Positions 1-5,183 are shown, numbered from the stretch's first letter. The stretch is 7,833 bases of DNA from Candidatus Bathyarchaeota archaeon (GCA_030673805.1 DAOVIH010000047.1:1-7833), one strand, 5' to 3'. A program made the numbers and translations. Notes: generated by a model from the letters alone, not told the origin.

Positions 1-120
1 CGACCAGAACTGCGGCATACCCTGCGCCCAAAAAACATCTGTTGACCCACACTTCGGACAAAACTTAAATGCTCGCTTCTTTTTCGCCTCAACTTTGTTT
101 GACGTTTCGTCATTTGGCAT
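1..120 (-). CDS. Zinc-ribbon protein, C-terminus cut by window edge
   Basis: Forty codons are visible from the ATG at 120-118 to the window edge. The N-terminus is short and lysine-rich (residues 9-16), followed by FCPKCGSTDVFWAQG. The CxxC pair is half of a zinc ribbon; the second CxxC would lie beyond the edge. Small archaeal proteins with a CPKCGS-type first knuckle and a hydrophobic, Trp-containing middle are common. They are usually about 60-80 residues long and their roles are mostly unknown. No good SD site lies directly before the ATG; an AGGT lies about 13 bases upstream, inside a possible short basic reading frame that ends three bases before this start. A zinc-binding role is well supported by the motif, but no specific function can be assigned. 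Confidence 0.7.
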   Translation of the reverse strand, partial: MPNDETSNKVEAKKKRAFKFCPKCGSTDVFWAQGMPQFWS

Positions 121-123
121 ACA

Positions 124-216
124 TCAACGCCGACCTTTACCTTTTATTTGCTTCTTCAAAAGCCGCTTCTTAGGCAGTTTAGGTTTTCTTACCCGTTGCG
201 CATCTGTAACACCCAA
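124..216 (-). CDS. Possible 30-residue strongly basic peptide
   Basis: A short frame opens at TTG 216-214 and stops at TGA 126-124, three bases before the ATG of the zinc-ribbon gene. Its C-terminal half is almost entirely Lys and Arg (KPKLPKKRLLKKQIKGKGRR), with no acidic residues. Such composition recalls short ribosomal or RNA-binding tails, but I recognise no family. For it: tight coupling to the next gene, and a TTAAGAG TATA-like stretch around 247-253 at a suitable distance. Against it: a TTG start without a clear SD site, the short length, and no in-frame ATG. It could equally be the leader of the zinc-ribbon mRNA. Low confidence. Confidence 0.25.
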   Translation of the reverse strand: MGVTDAQRVRKPKLPKKRLLKKQIKGKGRR

Positions 217-278
217 ACAAATCCCTAAATACCTTACGTTGCTGTAAACTCTTAAGGTTAATGCTGGGGATTAGTGAA

Positions 279-333
279 CAAAAAAGGGGCATAATTAGTA
301 AACATAGGAGATTGAAACAGCCTCGGTTGCCCC
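279..333 (-). terminator. Hairpin plus T6 terminator candidate for the 121-residue gene
   Basis: On the minus strand GGGGCA (333-328) can pair with TGCCCC (291-286), and the second arm runs directly into TTTTTT (285-280) and G. The loop is long (36 bases), so the hairpin may be incidental. The C4T6 tract itself is a plausible archaeal terminator. It begins about 70 bases after the stop of the 121-residue gene. The same CCCCTTTTTTG string recurs at 845-835. Confidence 0.45.
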
Positions 334-360
334 ATTTATCCAATTTGTATTTCCAACTTT

Positions 361-726
361 TTACTTTGGATCTATTCCTTTGTATATCCCCTTTGAAGAG
401 AAGTGGTCCGATAGCATCTTAACGATCTTTTCGTATTGCTTCTCCACTTTGCGTTTTCCGAGGAGTCCTCCCGTCCAACCACTTTTTGATTTGATCAATC
501 TAACTGTCACTGTTTTGTCGGGTGCAGTTGATATCTTGAAATCAATCTCATGCGATTGCGCGAGTCCACCGAACGCAATGTGCATTCCCTTACTTCCTCG
601 AGTTGCCTTTCCGTCGTATTCACCCGACCACTGAACTTCAAATCCGTTTTGATGAAAAACTTGTTGAACCGTTTCCTTCACATTTTCTATCAGACCCCTC
701 ACGAATATGTCTGTGTATTTAACCAT
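361..726 (-). CDS. Conserved-looking hypothetical protein, 121 residues
   Basis: A soluble mixed alpha/beta protein with no signal peptide or membrane helix. Reading order: a helix at about residues 11-27 (GLIENVKETVQQVF), strands at about 28-70 around a Gly-rich GSKGMHIAFGG segment, a strand TVTVRLIKSKSGW at about 72-84, then GGLLGKRK and a final helix at about 93-111. The SGWTGGLLGKRK loop after a beta strand, followed by a terminal helix, looks like a conserved family signature. I recall similar SGW-GG motifs in uncharacterised archaeal and bacterial proteins but cannot name the family. ATG 726-724 is preceded by GGGG (736-733) with a 6-base spacer and a T-rich TATA-like box further up. 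It is transcribed alone, with a terminator candidate downstream. Function unknown. Confidence 0.8.
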   Translation of the reverse strand: MVKYTDIFVRGLIENVKETVQQVFHQNGFEVQWSGEYDGKATRGSKGMHIAFGGLAQSHEIDFKISTAPDKTVTVRLIKSKSGWTGGLLGKRKVEKQYEKIVKMLSDHFSSKGIYKGIDPK

Positions 727-732
727 CTAAAG

Positions 733-768
733 CCCCTTGTCAGATCTCATATTTTAATTAAAATAAAA
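733..768 (-). promoter_or_regulatory. TATA-like box and SD site of the 121-residue gene
   Basis: On the minus strand TTTTATTTT (768-760) is preceded by CGAAAG, a reasonable BRE. It is centred so that transcription would start near 738-740, giving a leader of about a dozen bases containing GGGG (736-733). The spacing is right for an archaeal promoter; the box itself is not canonical. Confidence 0.35.
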
Positions 769-834
769 CTTTCGGAACACCCAAGCGTGAAAATGTATTT
801 GGGTTTTTGGGGTTAAAACTTAGCTCTTGTATTT

Positions 835-880
835 CAAAAAAGGGGAGTTTGCGGGTGTTATCTCAAGCTTTTACTTGAGT
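835..880 (-). terminator. Hairpin, shared motif and C4T6 tract after the CBS gene
   Basis: In minus-strand order: CTCAAG (878-873) and CTTGAG (866-861 region) form a 6-bp hairpin with a 6-base loop. Then comes GAGATAACACCCGCAA (864-849), then ACTCCCCTTTTTTG (848-835). The motif recurs with one mismatch at 1495-1480, again followed by a pyrimidine tract. The position lies downstream of the CBS-domain gene, which ends at 989. A transcription terminator or 3'-UTR processing element is the simplest reading. Confidence 0.45.
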
Positions 881-988
881 TATCACAGAATTTATGAGGC
901 GTTTTTTTGATTAATAATTAACCTTTTTCTCTCTAGTTAACTTCTCGTATTTCGCTTCTTTCTCCGATATTCCCTCATCAATCCAAGT

Positions 989-1399
989 TTACTCGAGGTT
1001 CCATCCGAACAACGCTAAATCGGAGTTTGTGACTATTCCAACAAGCACGTTTTTATCGTCAACTATCGGAATCCTTCTCAGATGCCTATTCTTCATGGCT
1101 TTAACTACGTCAAGCACAGTTGAGTCAGGATTGCAGGTTATTACATTTCTAGCCATAATCTCTTTGACCGTCAGCTCCCATCCGAACGCAGACGGATAAA
1201 CAACTTTAGTTACGATGTCTCTGAAAGTAATTAAACCTTGCAAGATTCCTTCCAAATCAATCACTAGAAGACATTCAACGTCATTATCAACCATTTTTTT
1301 TACAGCAATTTCCAATGGATCGTTCAGGGTTGCTGTAATCAAGTCTTTAGTCATGATCTTACTGACTTTCACCTCGAACATAGATAACTTATTCTTCAT
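989..1399 (-). CDS. Two-CBS-domain protein
   Basis: A 136-residue soluble protein made of a CBS pair (Bateman module): CBS1 at about residues 12-67 (VSKIMTKDLITA ... GLITFRDIV) and CBS2 at about 76-133 (VKEIMARNVITC ... RRIPIVDDKN ... GIVTNSDL). CBS pairs bind adenosine nucleotides or other small ligands and act as sensors. This one has no catalytic or DNA-binding domain attached, as is usual for stand-alone archaeal CBS proteins of this length, so the partner is unknown. Start: ATG 1399 with only a weak GAG upstream; the internal Met7 at 1381 is an alternative. TATA candidates lie at about 1416-1443. Oddity: the frame stays open for 25 highly charged codons beyond the TAA, to a second TAA at 913-911. 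Confidence 0.93.
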   Translation of the reverse strand: MKNKLSMFEVKVSKIMTKDLITATLNDPLEIAVKKMVDNDVECLLVIDLEGILQGLITFRDIVTKVVYPSAFGWELTVKEIMARNVITCNPDSTVLDVVKAMKNRHLRRIPIVDDKNVLVGIVTNSDLALFGWNLE

Positions 1400-1442
1400 C
1401 TATAACTCTCAACGGGGATATAGAAAGGTACAAACATTTAAC

Positions 1443-1498
1443 TTTATTCAAAAAAATTTTTCTAAAAAAAGAGAAAAAGTTGCGGGTGGTATCTCCAG
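1443..1498 (-). terminator. Shared GAGATA-CACCCGCAA motif with T-rich tail
   Basis: In minus-strand order GAGATACCACCCGCAA (1495-1480) is followed by CTTTTTCTCTTTTTTTAG and a further T-rich run. The 16-base motif matches the copy at 864-849 in 15 of 16 positions. It lies about 135 bases downstream of the two-helix membrane protein gene (ends at 1631), with an 8-bp hairpin in between (1521-1542). It also overlaps the promoter region of the CBS gene. Terminator function is inferred from the pyrimidine tract. Confidence 0.4.
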
Positions 1499-1520
1499 AA
1501 AAGTCAACGTCTGTACTACA

Positions 1521-1568
1521 CCAAACAGCCGAATCTGTTTGGAAAGCTAAAGGCTGAATGTGTACACA
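1521..1568. repeat. 8-bp perfect hairpin and nearby palindrome
   Basis: CCAAACAG (1521-1528) and CTGTTTGG (1535-1542) are perfect inverted repeats with a 6-base loop. CAGCC (1526-1530) can instead pair with GGCTG (1552-1556), so two structures compete. Just beyond is the 10-bp palindrome TGTGTACACA (1559-1568), and CACA-TTT-TGTG lies at 1587-1597. The region lies between the minus-strand two-helix gene and the CBS gene. It may be part of the first gene's 3' end or a regulator site for the second; the sequence does not decide. Confidence 0.35.
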
Positions 1569-1630
1569 AGCCAAAGATGACAAAAACACATTTTGTGCCC
1601 GAAAAATCAGGACAACTACTGCTGGTTTTG

Positions 1631-1870
1631 CTAGTCTTCTGTTTTATTGATTGCTGATAGTAACAAAGCGGCTATTACTAAAACTAGGAGTGCTCCTCCG
1701 AATATGGCAAGCAGTGCATGGAAGATGGGGGTTGCATGAAGAACATCGTTTCCGGGCAAGGAGAAAAGATAGGCAGATACGAAAACAACGACAAAAACTG
1801 CTCCCACCCCTTCAACTAAGAACTGGAAAGAAGTTAATTGTTTATTATTCAAGTCTTTTCGAGCCTCCAC
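1631..1870 (-). CDS. Small two-helix membrane protein
   Basis: 79 residues. The N-terminus is polar and charged (residues 1-14), followed by two hydrophobic segments at about 19-39 (VEGVGAVFVVVFVSAYLFSL) and 49-73 (IFHALLAIFGGALLVLVIAALLL). A short polar loop (PGNDVLHATP) joins them, and the tail is acidic. The start is GTG 1870, immediately preceded by an in-frame TGA, so it is the first possible start. An alternative TTG at residue 7 has GGAGG about 11 bases upstream. No catalytic motif is visible and the family is not recognised. Composition and frame look like a real membrane protein; a role as a subunit or regulator of a larger membrane complex is possible but unsupported. Confidence 0.7.
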   Translation of the reverse strand: MEARKDLNNKQLTSFQFLVEGVGAVFVVVFVSAYLFSLPGNDVLHATPIFHALLAIFGGALLVLVIAALLLSAINKTED

Positions 1871-2014
1871 TCAGCCATGGTTTCTTAATGACACTGAAGT
1901 ATAGGTTTGAACTTAAAAAACTAGCTATTAGATAAATCTGAAAGTGCTAAGTTTGGACAGCTCAAAATCTTCACTCCAAAAGTGGACAATTATCTATATC
2001 TTTTGCTGTAGATA

Positions 2015-2044
2015 GGCTGGCTAAAATACACTAATGAGTCAGCC
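2015..2044. repeat. Imperfect hairpin in the divergent intergenic region
   Basis: GGCTGGCT (2015-2022) pairs with AGTCAGCC (2037-2044) through eight pairs, one of them G-U, with a 14-base loop. It lies between the two-helix gene (minus) and the eight-helix gene (plus), just upstream of the latter's ATAAAATA box. TGGACA also occurs twice nearby (1954-1959 and 1983-1988). It could be a regulator site; evidence is weak. Confidence 0.25.
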
Positions 2045-2056
2045 CTAACCACAAGA

Positions 2057-2104
2057 ATAAAATAGTCTATTATTCGAAATTAGTTTACCTTACTTACATG
2101 GTGA
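2057..2104 (+). promoter_or_regulatory. TATA-like box and GGTGA SD site of the eight-helix protein gene
   Basis: ATAAAATA (2057-2064) predicts transcription starting near 2086-2090. GGTGA (2100-2104) is a strong archaeal SD site with an 8-base spacer to ATG 2113. The leader would then be about 24 bases. The same GGTGA would fall inside the coding region if translation began at ATG 2098. Confidence 0.45.
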
Positions 2105-2112
2105 AGAGAAAA

Positions 2113-2994
2113 ATGAACGTCAATTCGAATAAGGGACCTCTGAAGATTGGCATATTCTTAGTTGCTTTAACTTGGTTTTTGTTTACACTTTATCAATTTC
2201 CAAAGGCCGCAATCAACATAGGTCAGCTAAGCGATTGGATGTTTCTAACTGACACCGTGGGAGTCATTGGCCTTAGCTTTAGAACAGTAGCTAGCTTCTT
2301 CGCGGTGATAACAGCACTGTTCTTCCTTCTTGGCAAGGGTCTCTCAAAAACAGAGACAATCATGTCTGTTAGATGGATTATTCTTGGTGAGGCAGTCTTT
2401 TTCTTTTCCCTTCTTCCATCTGGAGCGTGGGGTTTTGTTCGTGGCCAGAACCTTGATTACATATGGTTCCTAATAGAGACGGGGATACCTTGTCTTGTAG
2501 CCTCAATCGTAATCCCAGTTGTACTAATCAAACTGTTCTTTGAATTGGGTTCAAACAAGTCTGGCAAAGGGGCAATAAAATGGGCGCTTATCTCTTTAAC
2601 AGCATACATCTTTGTTTTCTGGCTAGACAACACCGTCAATTGGCTCTACGCAGTTAACATCAAAGGCATAGAATACCTAACAAACTATCCGTTAAACCTG
2701 CTAAGCTTTGTTTTAACTACTGTGGGTTTGCTAGCACTCACAATGTACGCGGCGTACTTTTCAAAGAAGTCTTTTGGAAAAAGCCGCATTGCAGAACTTA
2801 ACCTTAAGCGACTAGGCGTCATTGTTACTGCTTTGGGCTTGTATTTCCTTGTAATCTATATGATGTGGATCTTCTTTGGAAGTGTCGGAGGATGGGGAGC
2901 ATGGTATCAATGGTTCCTAGGCCACAACATGCACATATGGCTTATGTCTCTTCCCCTAGTTGGAGTTCCGTTGCTATTCTACAAAAAGAAATAG
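2113..2994 (+). CDS. Polytopic membrane protein, about eight helices, unknown family
   Basis: 293 residues from ATG 2113, or 298 from ATG 2098. I prefer 2113 because GGTGA lies 8 bases before it, whereas ATG 2098 has no SD site. Hydrophobic segments lie at about residues 10-30, 50-73, 83-107, 115-140, 150-175, 190-214, 231-256 and 264-288, with short loops. The sequence is rich in Trp and Phe. The C-terminal part has a distinctive GSVGGWGAWYQWFLGHN segment followed by MHIWLMSLPLVGVPLLF. The histidines and tryptophans near the last helix could bind a cofactor or lipid, but no known motif is completed. There is no signal peptide and no soluble domain. It looks intact and monocistronic, followed by a T-rich stretch at about 3017-3031. 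Function unknown. Confidence 0.85.
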   Translation: MNVNSNKGPLKIGIFLVALTWFLFTLYQFPKAAINIGQLSDWMFLTDTVGVIGLSFRTVASFFAVITALFFLLGKGLSKTETIMSVRWIILGEAVFFFSLLPSGAWGFVRGQNLDYIWFLIETGIPCLVASIVIPVVLIKLFFELGSNKSGKGAIKWALISLTAYIFVFWLDNTVNWLYAVNIKGIEYLTNYPLNLLSFVLTTVGLLALTMYAAYFSKKSFGKSRIAELNLKRLGVIVTALGLYFLVIYMMWIFFGSVGGWGAWYQWFLGHNMHIWLMSLPLVGVPLLFYKKK

Positions 2995-3140
2995 GCATTT
3001 CCGAAAAGCCTTGGATTCTTCATTTCTTTTAGGCTTCAAAAGGTAGAAAGCTAAAGAGGTCATCGAGCACCAAAACAAGATACACCCAAAACATAGGTTG
3101 TGCAACCGTTAAAAGTTAGATGAAACCATAGTAGATTGAT

Positions 3141-3147
3141 GAGGTGA
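3141..3147 (+). promoter_or_regulatory. GAGGTGA ribosome binding site
   Basis: GAGGTGA is a near-complete match to the archaeal anti-SD sequence and sits 4 bases before ATG 3152. It is the strongest translation signal in the window and decides in favour of the short gene that follows. A GTTAAAAG TATA-like stretch lies around 3108-3115. Confidence 0.7.
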
Positions 3148-3151
3148 ACAC

Positions 3152-3289
3152 ATGGGTGAACCAAAATGTTTTAAGTGTACTGCTAAAGTCTCTTGTTTGA
3201 AAGTTTTTGAGTGCCCAACCGAATGGGGAACACTACTGGTTATGTACTGTGAGAAATGCGGCGCCGTTCAAGGAGTAACAAAGGAATAG
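3152..3289 (+). CDS. 45-residue double-CxxC (zinc-ribbon-like) protein
   Basis: A short gene running from ATG 3152 to TAG 3287-3289. The protein starts MGEPKCFKCTAKVSC and ends MYCEKCGAVQGVTKE. Cysteines 6, 9, 33 and 36 make two CxxC knuckles separated by 23 residues, the layout of a minimal zinc ribbon; Cys15 and Cys21 are extra. The middle EWGTLLVMYCEKCGAV resembles the second half of small archaeal zinc ribbons of unknown role. The excellent SD site, the intact motif and a T6 run 26 bases after the stop (3315-3320) support a real transcription unit. It is probably monocistronic. Binding of nucleic acid or protein is typical of such ribbons, but nothing here shows the target. Confidence 0.85.
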   Translation: MGEPKCFKCTAKVSCLKVFECPTEWGTLLVMYCEKCGAVQGVTKE

Positions 3290-3314
3290 CAAACAACATT
3301 CAACAATTTCAAAC

Positions 3315-3320
3315 TTTTTT
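3315..3320 (+). terminator. T6 tract after the 45-residue gene
   Basis: Six T residues follow an A/C-rich stretch 26 bases after the TAG of the small zinc-ribbon gene. Archaeal termination often needs only such a T tract. No hairpin precedes it. Confidence 0.4.
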
Positions 3321-3362
3321 GTGGAGGCATTCCTAACTGTTAAATAGAAGATACTAACCAAG

Positions 3363-3406
3363 TTTATTTTTGAATCTGGCGGTTTAACGTTTTGGCTGAA
3401 CTATAA
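3363..3406 (+). promoter_or_regulatory. TATA-like box and interrupted original start of the transporter gene
   Basis: TTTATTTT (3363-3370) predicts transcription near 3392, where TTG GCT GAA CTA opens the transporter's frame; TAA (3404-3406) then closes it. GGCGGT (3378-3383) lies 8 bases before that TTG. A second TATA-like CTATAAGT (3401-3408) would start transcription near 3430, after the TAA. The sequence suggests the ancestral start lay at or near 3392. Confidence 0.3.
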
Positions 3407-3448
3407 GTTTTTGTAACGGCGATTGCCAACCTTTCCGTCCTGGTTTTC

Positions 3449-4267
3449 GTGGTAACCAGCATGCTGCAGATGGGATTTAGCCTTACTACAAAGCAGATAA
3501 TTGAACCACTAAAGAACTATCGCCTAGTAATCGGAGCGCTCCTTGTCAACTTCGCCCTAGTTCCATTTGTAGCCTACCTCGTCCTTTTAGTTATTCCCTT
3601 GGAACAAGGACTGGCAATCGGCCTTGCACTGCTGGCAACGGCTGCGGGAGCACCTTTTCTGCCTAAACTGGCGGCAGTGTCCAAAGGTGACCAAGCGTTT
3701 TCGGTGGGGTTGATGGTGCTGCTGATGGGGGTTACCGTAATTTACGTGCCAATCGTCCTACCACTGATATTGGGTCCTGGTGTAAGCATCAATCCTTTGA
3801 GTATCGCAAGCTCACTTATCATCTTAATGATCATACCTCTTGTGTTGGCTTTGTTCACTAGAGCACGTTACAAGAGCATTGCAGACGCACTTCGCCCTCA
3901 TATGGCTCACGCTTCTTCACTAGCACTAATACTGGTAACAGTTCTAATGTTGATACTTAACTGGGAATACATTGTCAGCGTAATAGGCACCGGAGCAATC
4001 CTAGCGCTGATAATCTTCGTCGTCGCCAGTTTGGGGATGGGCCTTCTGGCTGCAGGCAAGGACAAAAAACGAAGAAGCGTCCTAGGGCTGGGAACTGCTC
4101 AAAGAAACATCGCAGCAGCACTACTAGTTGCAGGCCAAAACTTTGCGGATCAACCAAACGTGATGATTATGATATTGGTAGGCGCCATAGTAACCCTGGC
4201 GATTTTGTTCCCAGTCGCAGGCGAATTGGGCCGCCGAGGAAAGAAAACAACAACTTCGTCAAAATAG
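3449..4267 (+). CDS. BASS/SBF-family transporter, N-terminus interrupted
   Basis: 272 residues from GTG 3449. It resembles the bile acid:sodium symporter family (SBF, PF01758): sodium-coupled membrane carriers of organic anions. Visible features are MLQMGFSLT at the first helix, ALLVNFALVPFVAYL in the second, LATAAGAPFLPKLAAVSKGD, and the late GLGTAQRNIAAALLVAG segment, which resembles the family's crossover helix near the sodium sites. About nine helices are present, ending in a basic tail. The substrate cannot be told. The frame stays open upstream to 3407 and encodes family-like VFVTAIANLSVLVFVV, but that stretch holds no standard start codon and is cut off by TAA 3404-3406. From GTG 3449 half of helix 1 is missing and no SD site is seen. 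So this is either a gene with an unusual start or an N-terminally damaged one. Confidence 0.85.
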   Translation: MVTSMLQMGFSLTTKQIIEPLKNYRLVIGALLVNFALVPFVAYLVLLVIPLEQGLAIGLALLATAAGAPFLPKLAAVSKGDQAFSVGLMVLLMGVTVIYVPIVLPLILGPGVSINPLSIASSLIILMIIPLVLALFTRARYKSIADALRPHMAHASSLALILVTVLMLILNWEYIVSVIGTGAILALIIFVVASLGMGLLAAGKDKKRRSVLGLGTAQRNIAAALLVAGQNFADQPNVMIMILVGAIVTLAILFPVAGELGRRGKKTTTSSK

Positions 4268-4278
4268 CAGGAAAACAC

Positions 4279-4301
4279 CCTGAAGTCACCCAGGAGTTTT
4301 T
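4279..4301 (+). terminator. Weak hairpin plus T5 after the transporter gene
   Basis: CCTG (4279-4282) and CAGG (4291-4294) form a short stem, followed by AGTTTTT. It lies just after the TAG at 4265-4267. The stem is only 4 bp, so the T tract is the main evidence. Confidence 0.35.
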
Positions 4302-4353
4302 CATCTAACCTGATTCTTCATAATCTTAACTAAATGGAAGACGCCTCATGAAA

Positions 4354-4569
4354 TTACCTTTTGAGTTTTCGCCTAACACTGTCAATAATAAGTAATACCC
4401 CTAGTCCCCAAAACACAAAAGGCAAAGCTTCAATCACAATCTGGGATAGAGGCGGAGGATAGATCAGTATCCACACCAGTTGCCTAGACCACCACCATAA
4501 GACGAAACCAACCACAACCAACAATGCCCCAAGAACAGCCTCAAAGACCCAAGTTTGTTCAGCTCCCAA
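4354..4569 (-). CDS. Small two-helix membrane protein, TTG start
   Basis: 71 residues with hydrophobic segments at about 8-28 (FEAVLGALLVVVGFVLWWW) and 42-63 (IVIEALPFVFWGLGVLLII). A PPPLSQ turn joins them, and the tail is strongly basic (RRKLKR), which should sit in the cytoplasm. TTG 4569 is the only in-frame start after the upstream TGA, and GGTG at about 4577-4580 gives an SD site with a 7-base spacer. The gene ends close to the convergent transporter gene and is divergent from the membrane protein gene at 4692. No family is recognised. Hydrophobic small proteins like this often accompany transporters, but a link to the neighbouring one is not shown. Confidence 0.65.
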   Translation of the reverse strand: MGAEQTWVFEAVLGALLVVVGFVLWWWSRQLVWILIYPPPLSQIVIEALPFVFWGLGVLLIIDSVRRKLKR

Positions 4570-4580
4570 ATTGACGCACC

Positions 4581-4600
4581 AAACTAGTCAAAACTAGTCA
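4581..4600. repeat. Perfect 10-bp tandem repeat with ACTAGT cores
   Basis: AAACTAGTCA occurs twice with no spacer. Each unit holds the palindrome ACTAGT, so two identical palindromes lie exactly one helical turn apart. The repeat sits 11 bases before the TTG start of the minus-strand gene, where its transcription start should fall, and about 90 bases before the plus-strand gene. That is a plausible repressor site for one or both. Two AGCTTAAGA copies (4610-4618 and 4648-4656) flank the gap as well. Confidence 0.45.
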
Positions 4601-4677
4601 ACAAAACCCAGCTTAAGAATCTTCCACCTAAACAAACAATTTGAAAAAGCTTAAGACTTTATTCATTAATATCAAAC

Positions 4678-4684
4678 GGAAGGA
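4678..4684 (+). promoter_or_regulatory. GGAAGGA ribosome binding site that decides the start
   Basis: GGAAGGA lies 7 bases before ATG 4692. The alternative TTG at 4641 has no SD site and lies inside the likely promoter (AGCTTAAGA 4648-4656, TTTATTCA 4657-4664). The ATG is therefore preferred. Confidence 0.55.
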
Positions 4685-4691
4685 ATCATTA

Positions 4692-5183
4692 ATGAAAGCC
4701 GCGGTCCTAGCCCCACTTTATCTTTCTGTCTCTTGGGTTTTGATAGTGACTTATCAGCTATTCACCCAAACAGCTGTTAGCGCCGTTGCAACCCAGATCA
4801 ATCAGTATTTGCCCTCAGTTGGGGCTTGGATATTCTCAAACGTCGAAGTAATTATCTTCGTCTATTCTTTCTCATGGATCTTTGTGTTATCATCGGTTAT
4901 TCCAGCGGTGATTCTAGGCAAACAAAGAAGTGTGCTTGTTCAGTTTCTAGTTGTATTAGTGCTAACTCTTCTAGCATTCATACTCCAAGGCATATTGCTA
5001 CCTACAGGGGAACTACCTGAAGAGCTGTTAGGTTTCGCTTTTTTCCTAAACAATCCACTAGTTGCAACAGTATTCTTGTTGATACCCTACATTCTAATGT
5101 TAATCCTTGATCTCCGCACCAGAAGAAAGGAAAAGACAAAGAGAGAAATGAAAAAAATAACATCTATACTACCCGAACTTTAA
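4692..5183 (+). CDS. Membrane protein, about four helices, unknown family
   Basis: 163 residues from ATG 4692. A TTG at 4641 would add 17 basic residues but is less likely. Hydrophobic segments lie at about residues 6-24, 44-75 (long, possibly two helices), 80-103 and 112-140. The tail is strongly basic (RTRRKEKTKREMKK) and presumably cytoplasmic by the positive-inside rule. The loop between helices 1 and 2 is polar (about residues 25-43), and a PTGELPEELLG loop precedes the last helix. No catalytic or binding motif is recognised. It is divergent from the small gene ending at 4354, with the tandem repeat between them. AAAGC/GCTTT arms around TTTTT (5197-5217) follow the stop and may end the transcript. 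Confidence 0.75.
   Translation: MKAAVLAPLYLSVSWVLIVTYQLFTQTAVSAVATQINQYLPSVGAWIFSNVEVIIFVYSFSWIFVLSSVIPAVILGKQRSVLVQFLVVLVLTLLAFILQGILLPTGELPEELLGFAFFLNNPLVATVFLLIPYILMLILDLRTRRKEKTKREMKKITSILPEL

Noticed and set aside
380..816. Plus-strand frames opposite the 121-residue gene
   Set aside because: They are antisense to a frame with an SD site and a plausible fold, and their translations look random.
1389..1589. 66-codon minus-strand frame overlapping the CBS gene start
   Set aside because: It runs through a hairpin, T-rich tracts and the CBS promoter region, has no SD site, and its composition is unlike a protein.
1953..1988. Two TGGACA copies and TCCA-aaag-TGGA as a possible replication origin box
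   Set aside because: The elements are short, do not match the archaeal origin recognition box, and there is no Orc1/Cdc6 gene nearby.
911..3406. TAA recoding as sense, suggested by two in-frame TAA codons with coding-like sequence beyond
   Set aside because: TAA serves as the ordinary end of other genes here (aIF1A, the protein at 4692). Only TAG recoding to pyrrolysine is established in archaea, so local mutation is simpler.
4641..4691. TTG 4641 start adding 17 residues to the membrane protein at 4692
   Set aside because: It has no SD site and lies in the likely promoter, whereas ATG 4692 has GGAAGGA at a good distance.
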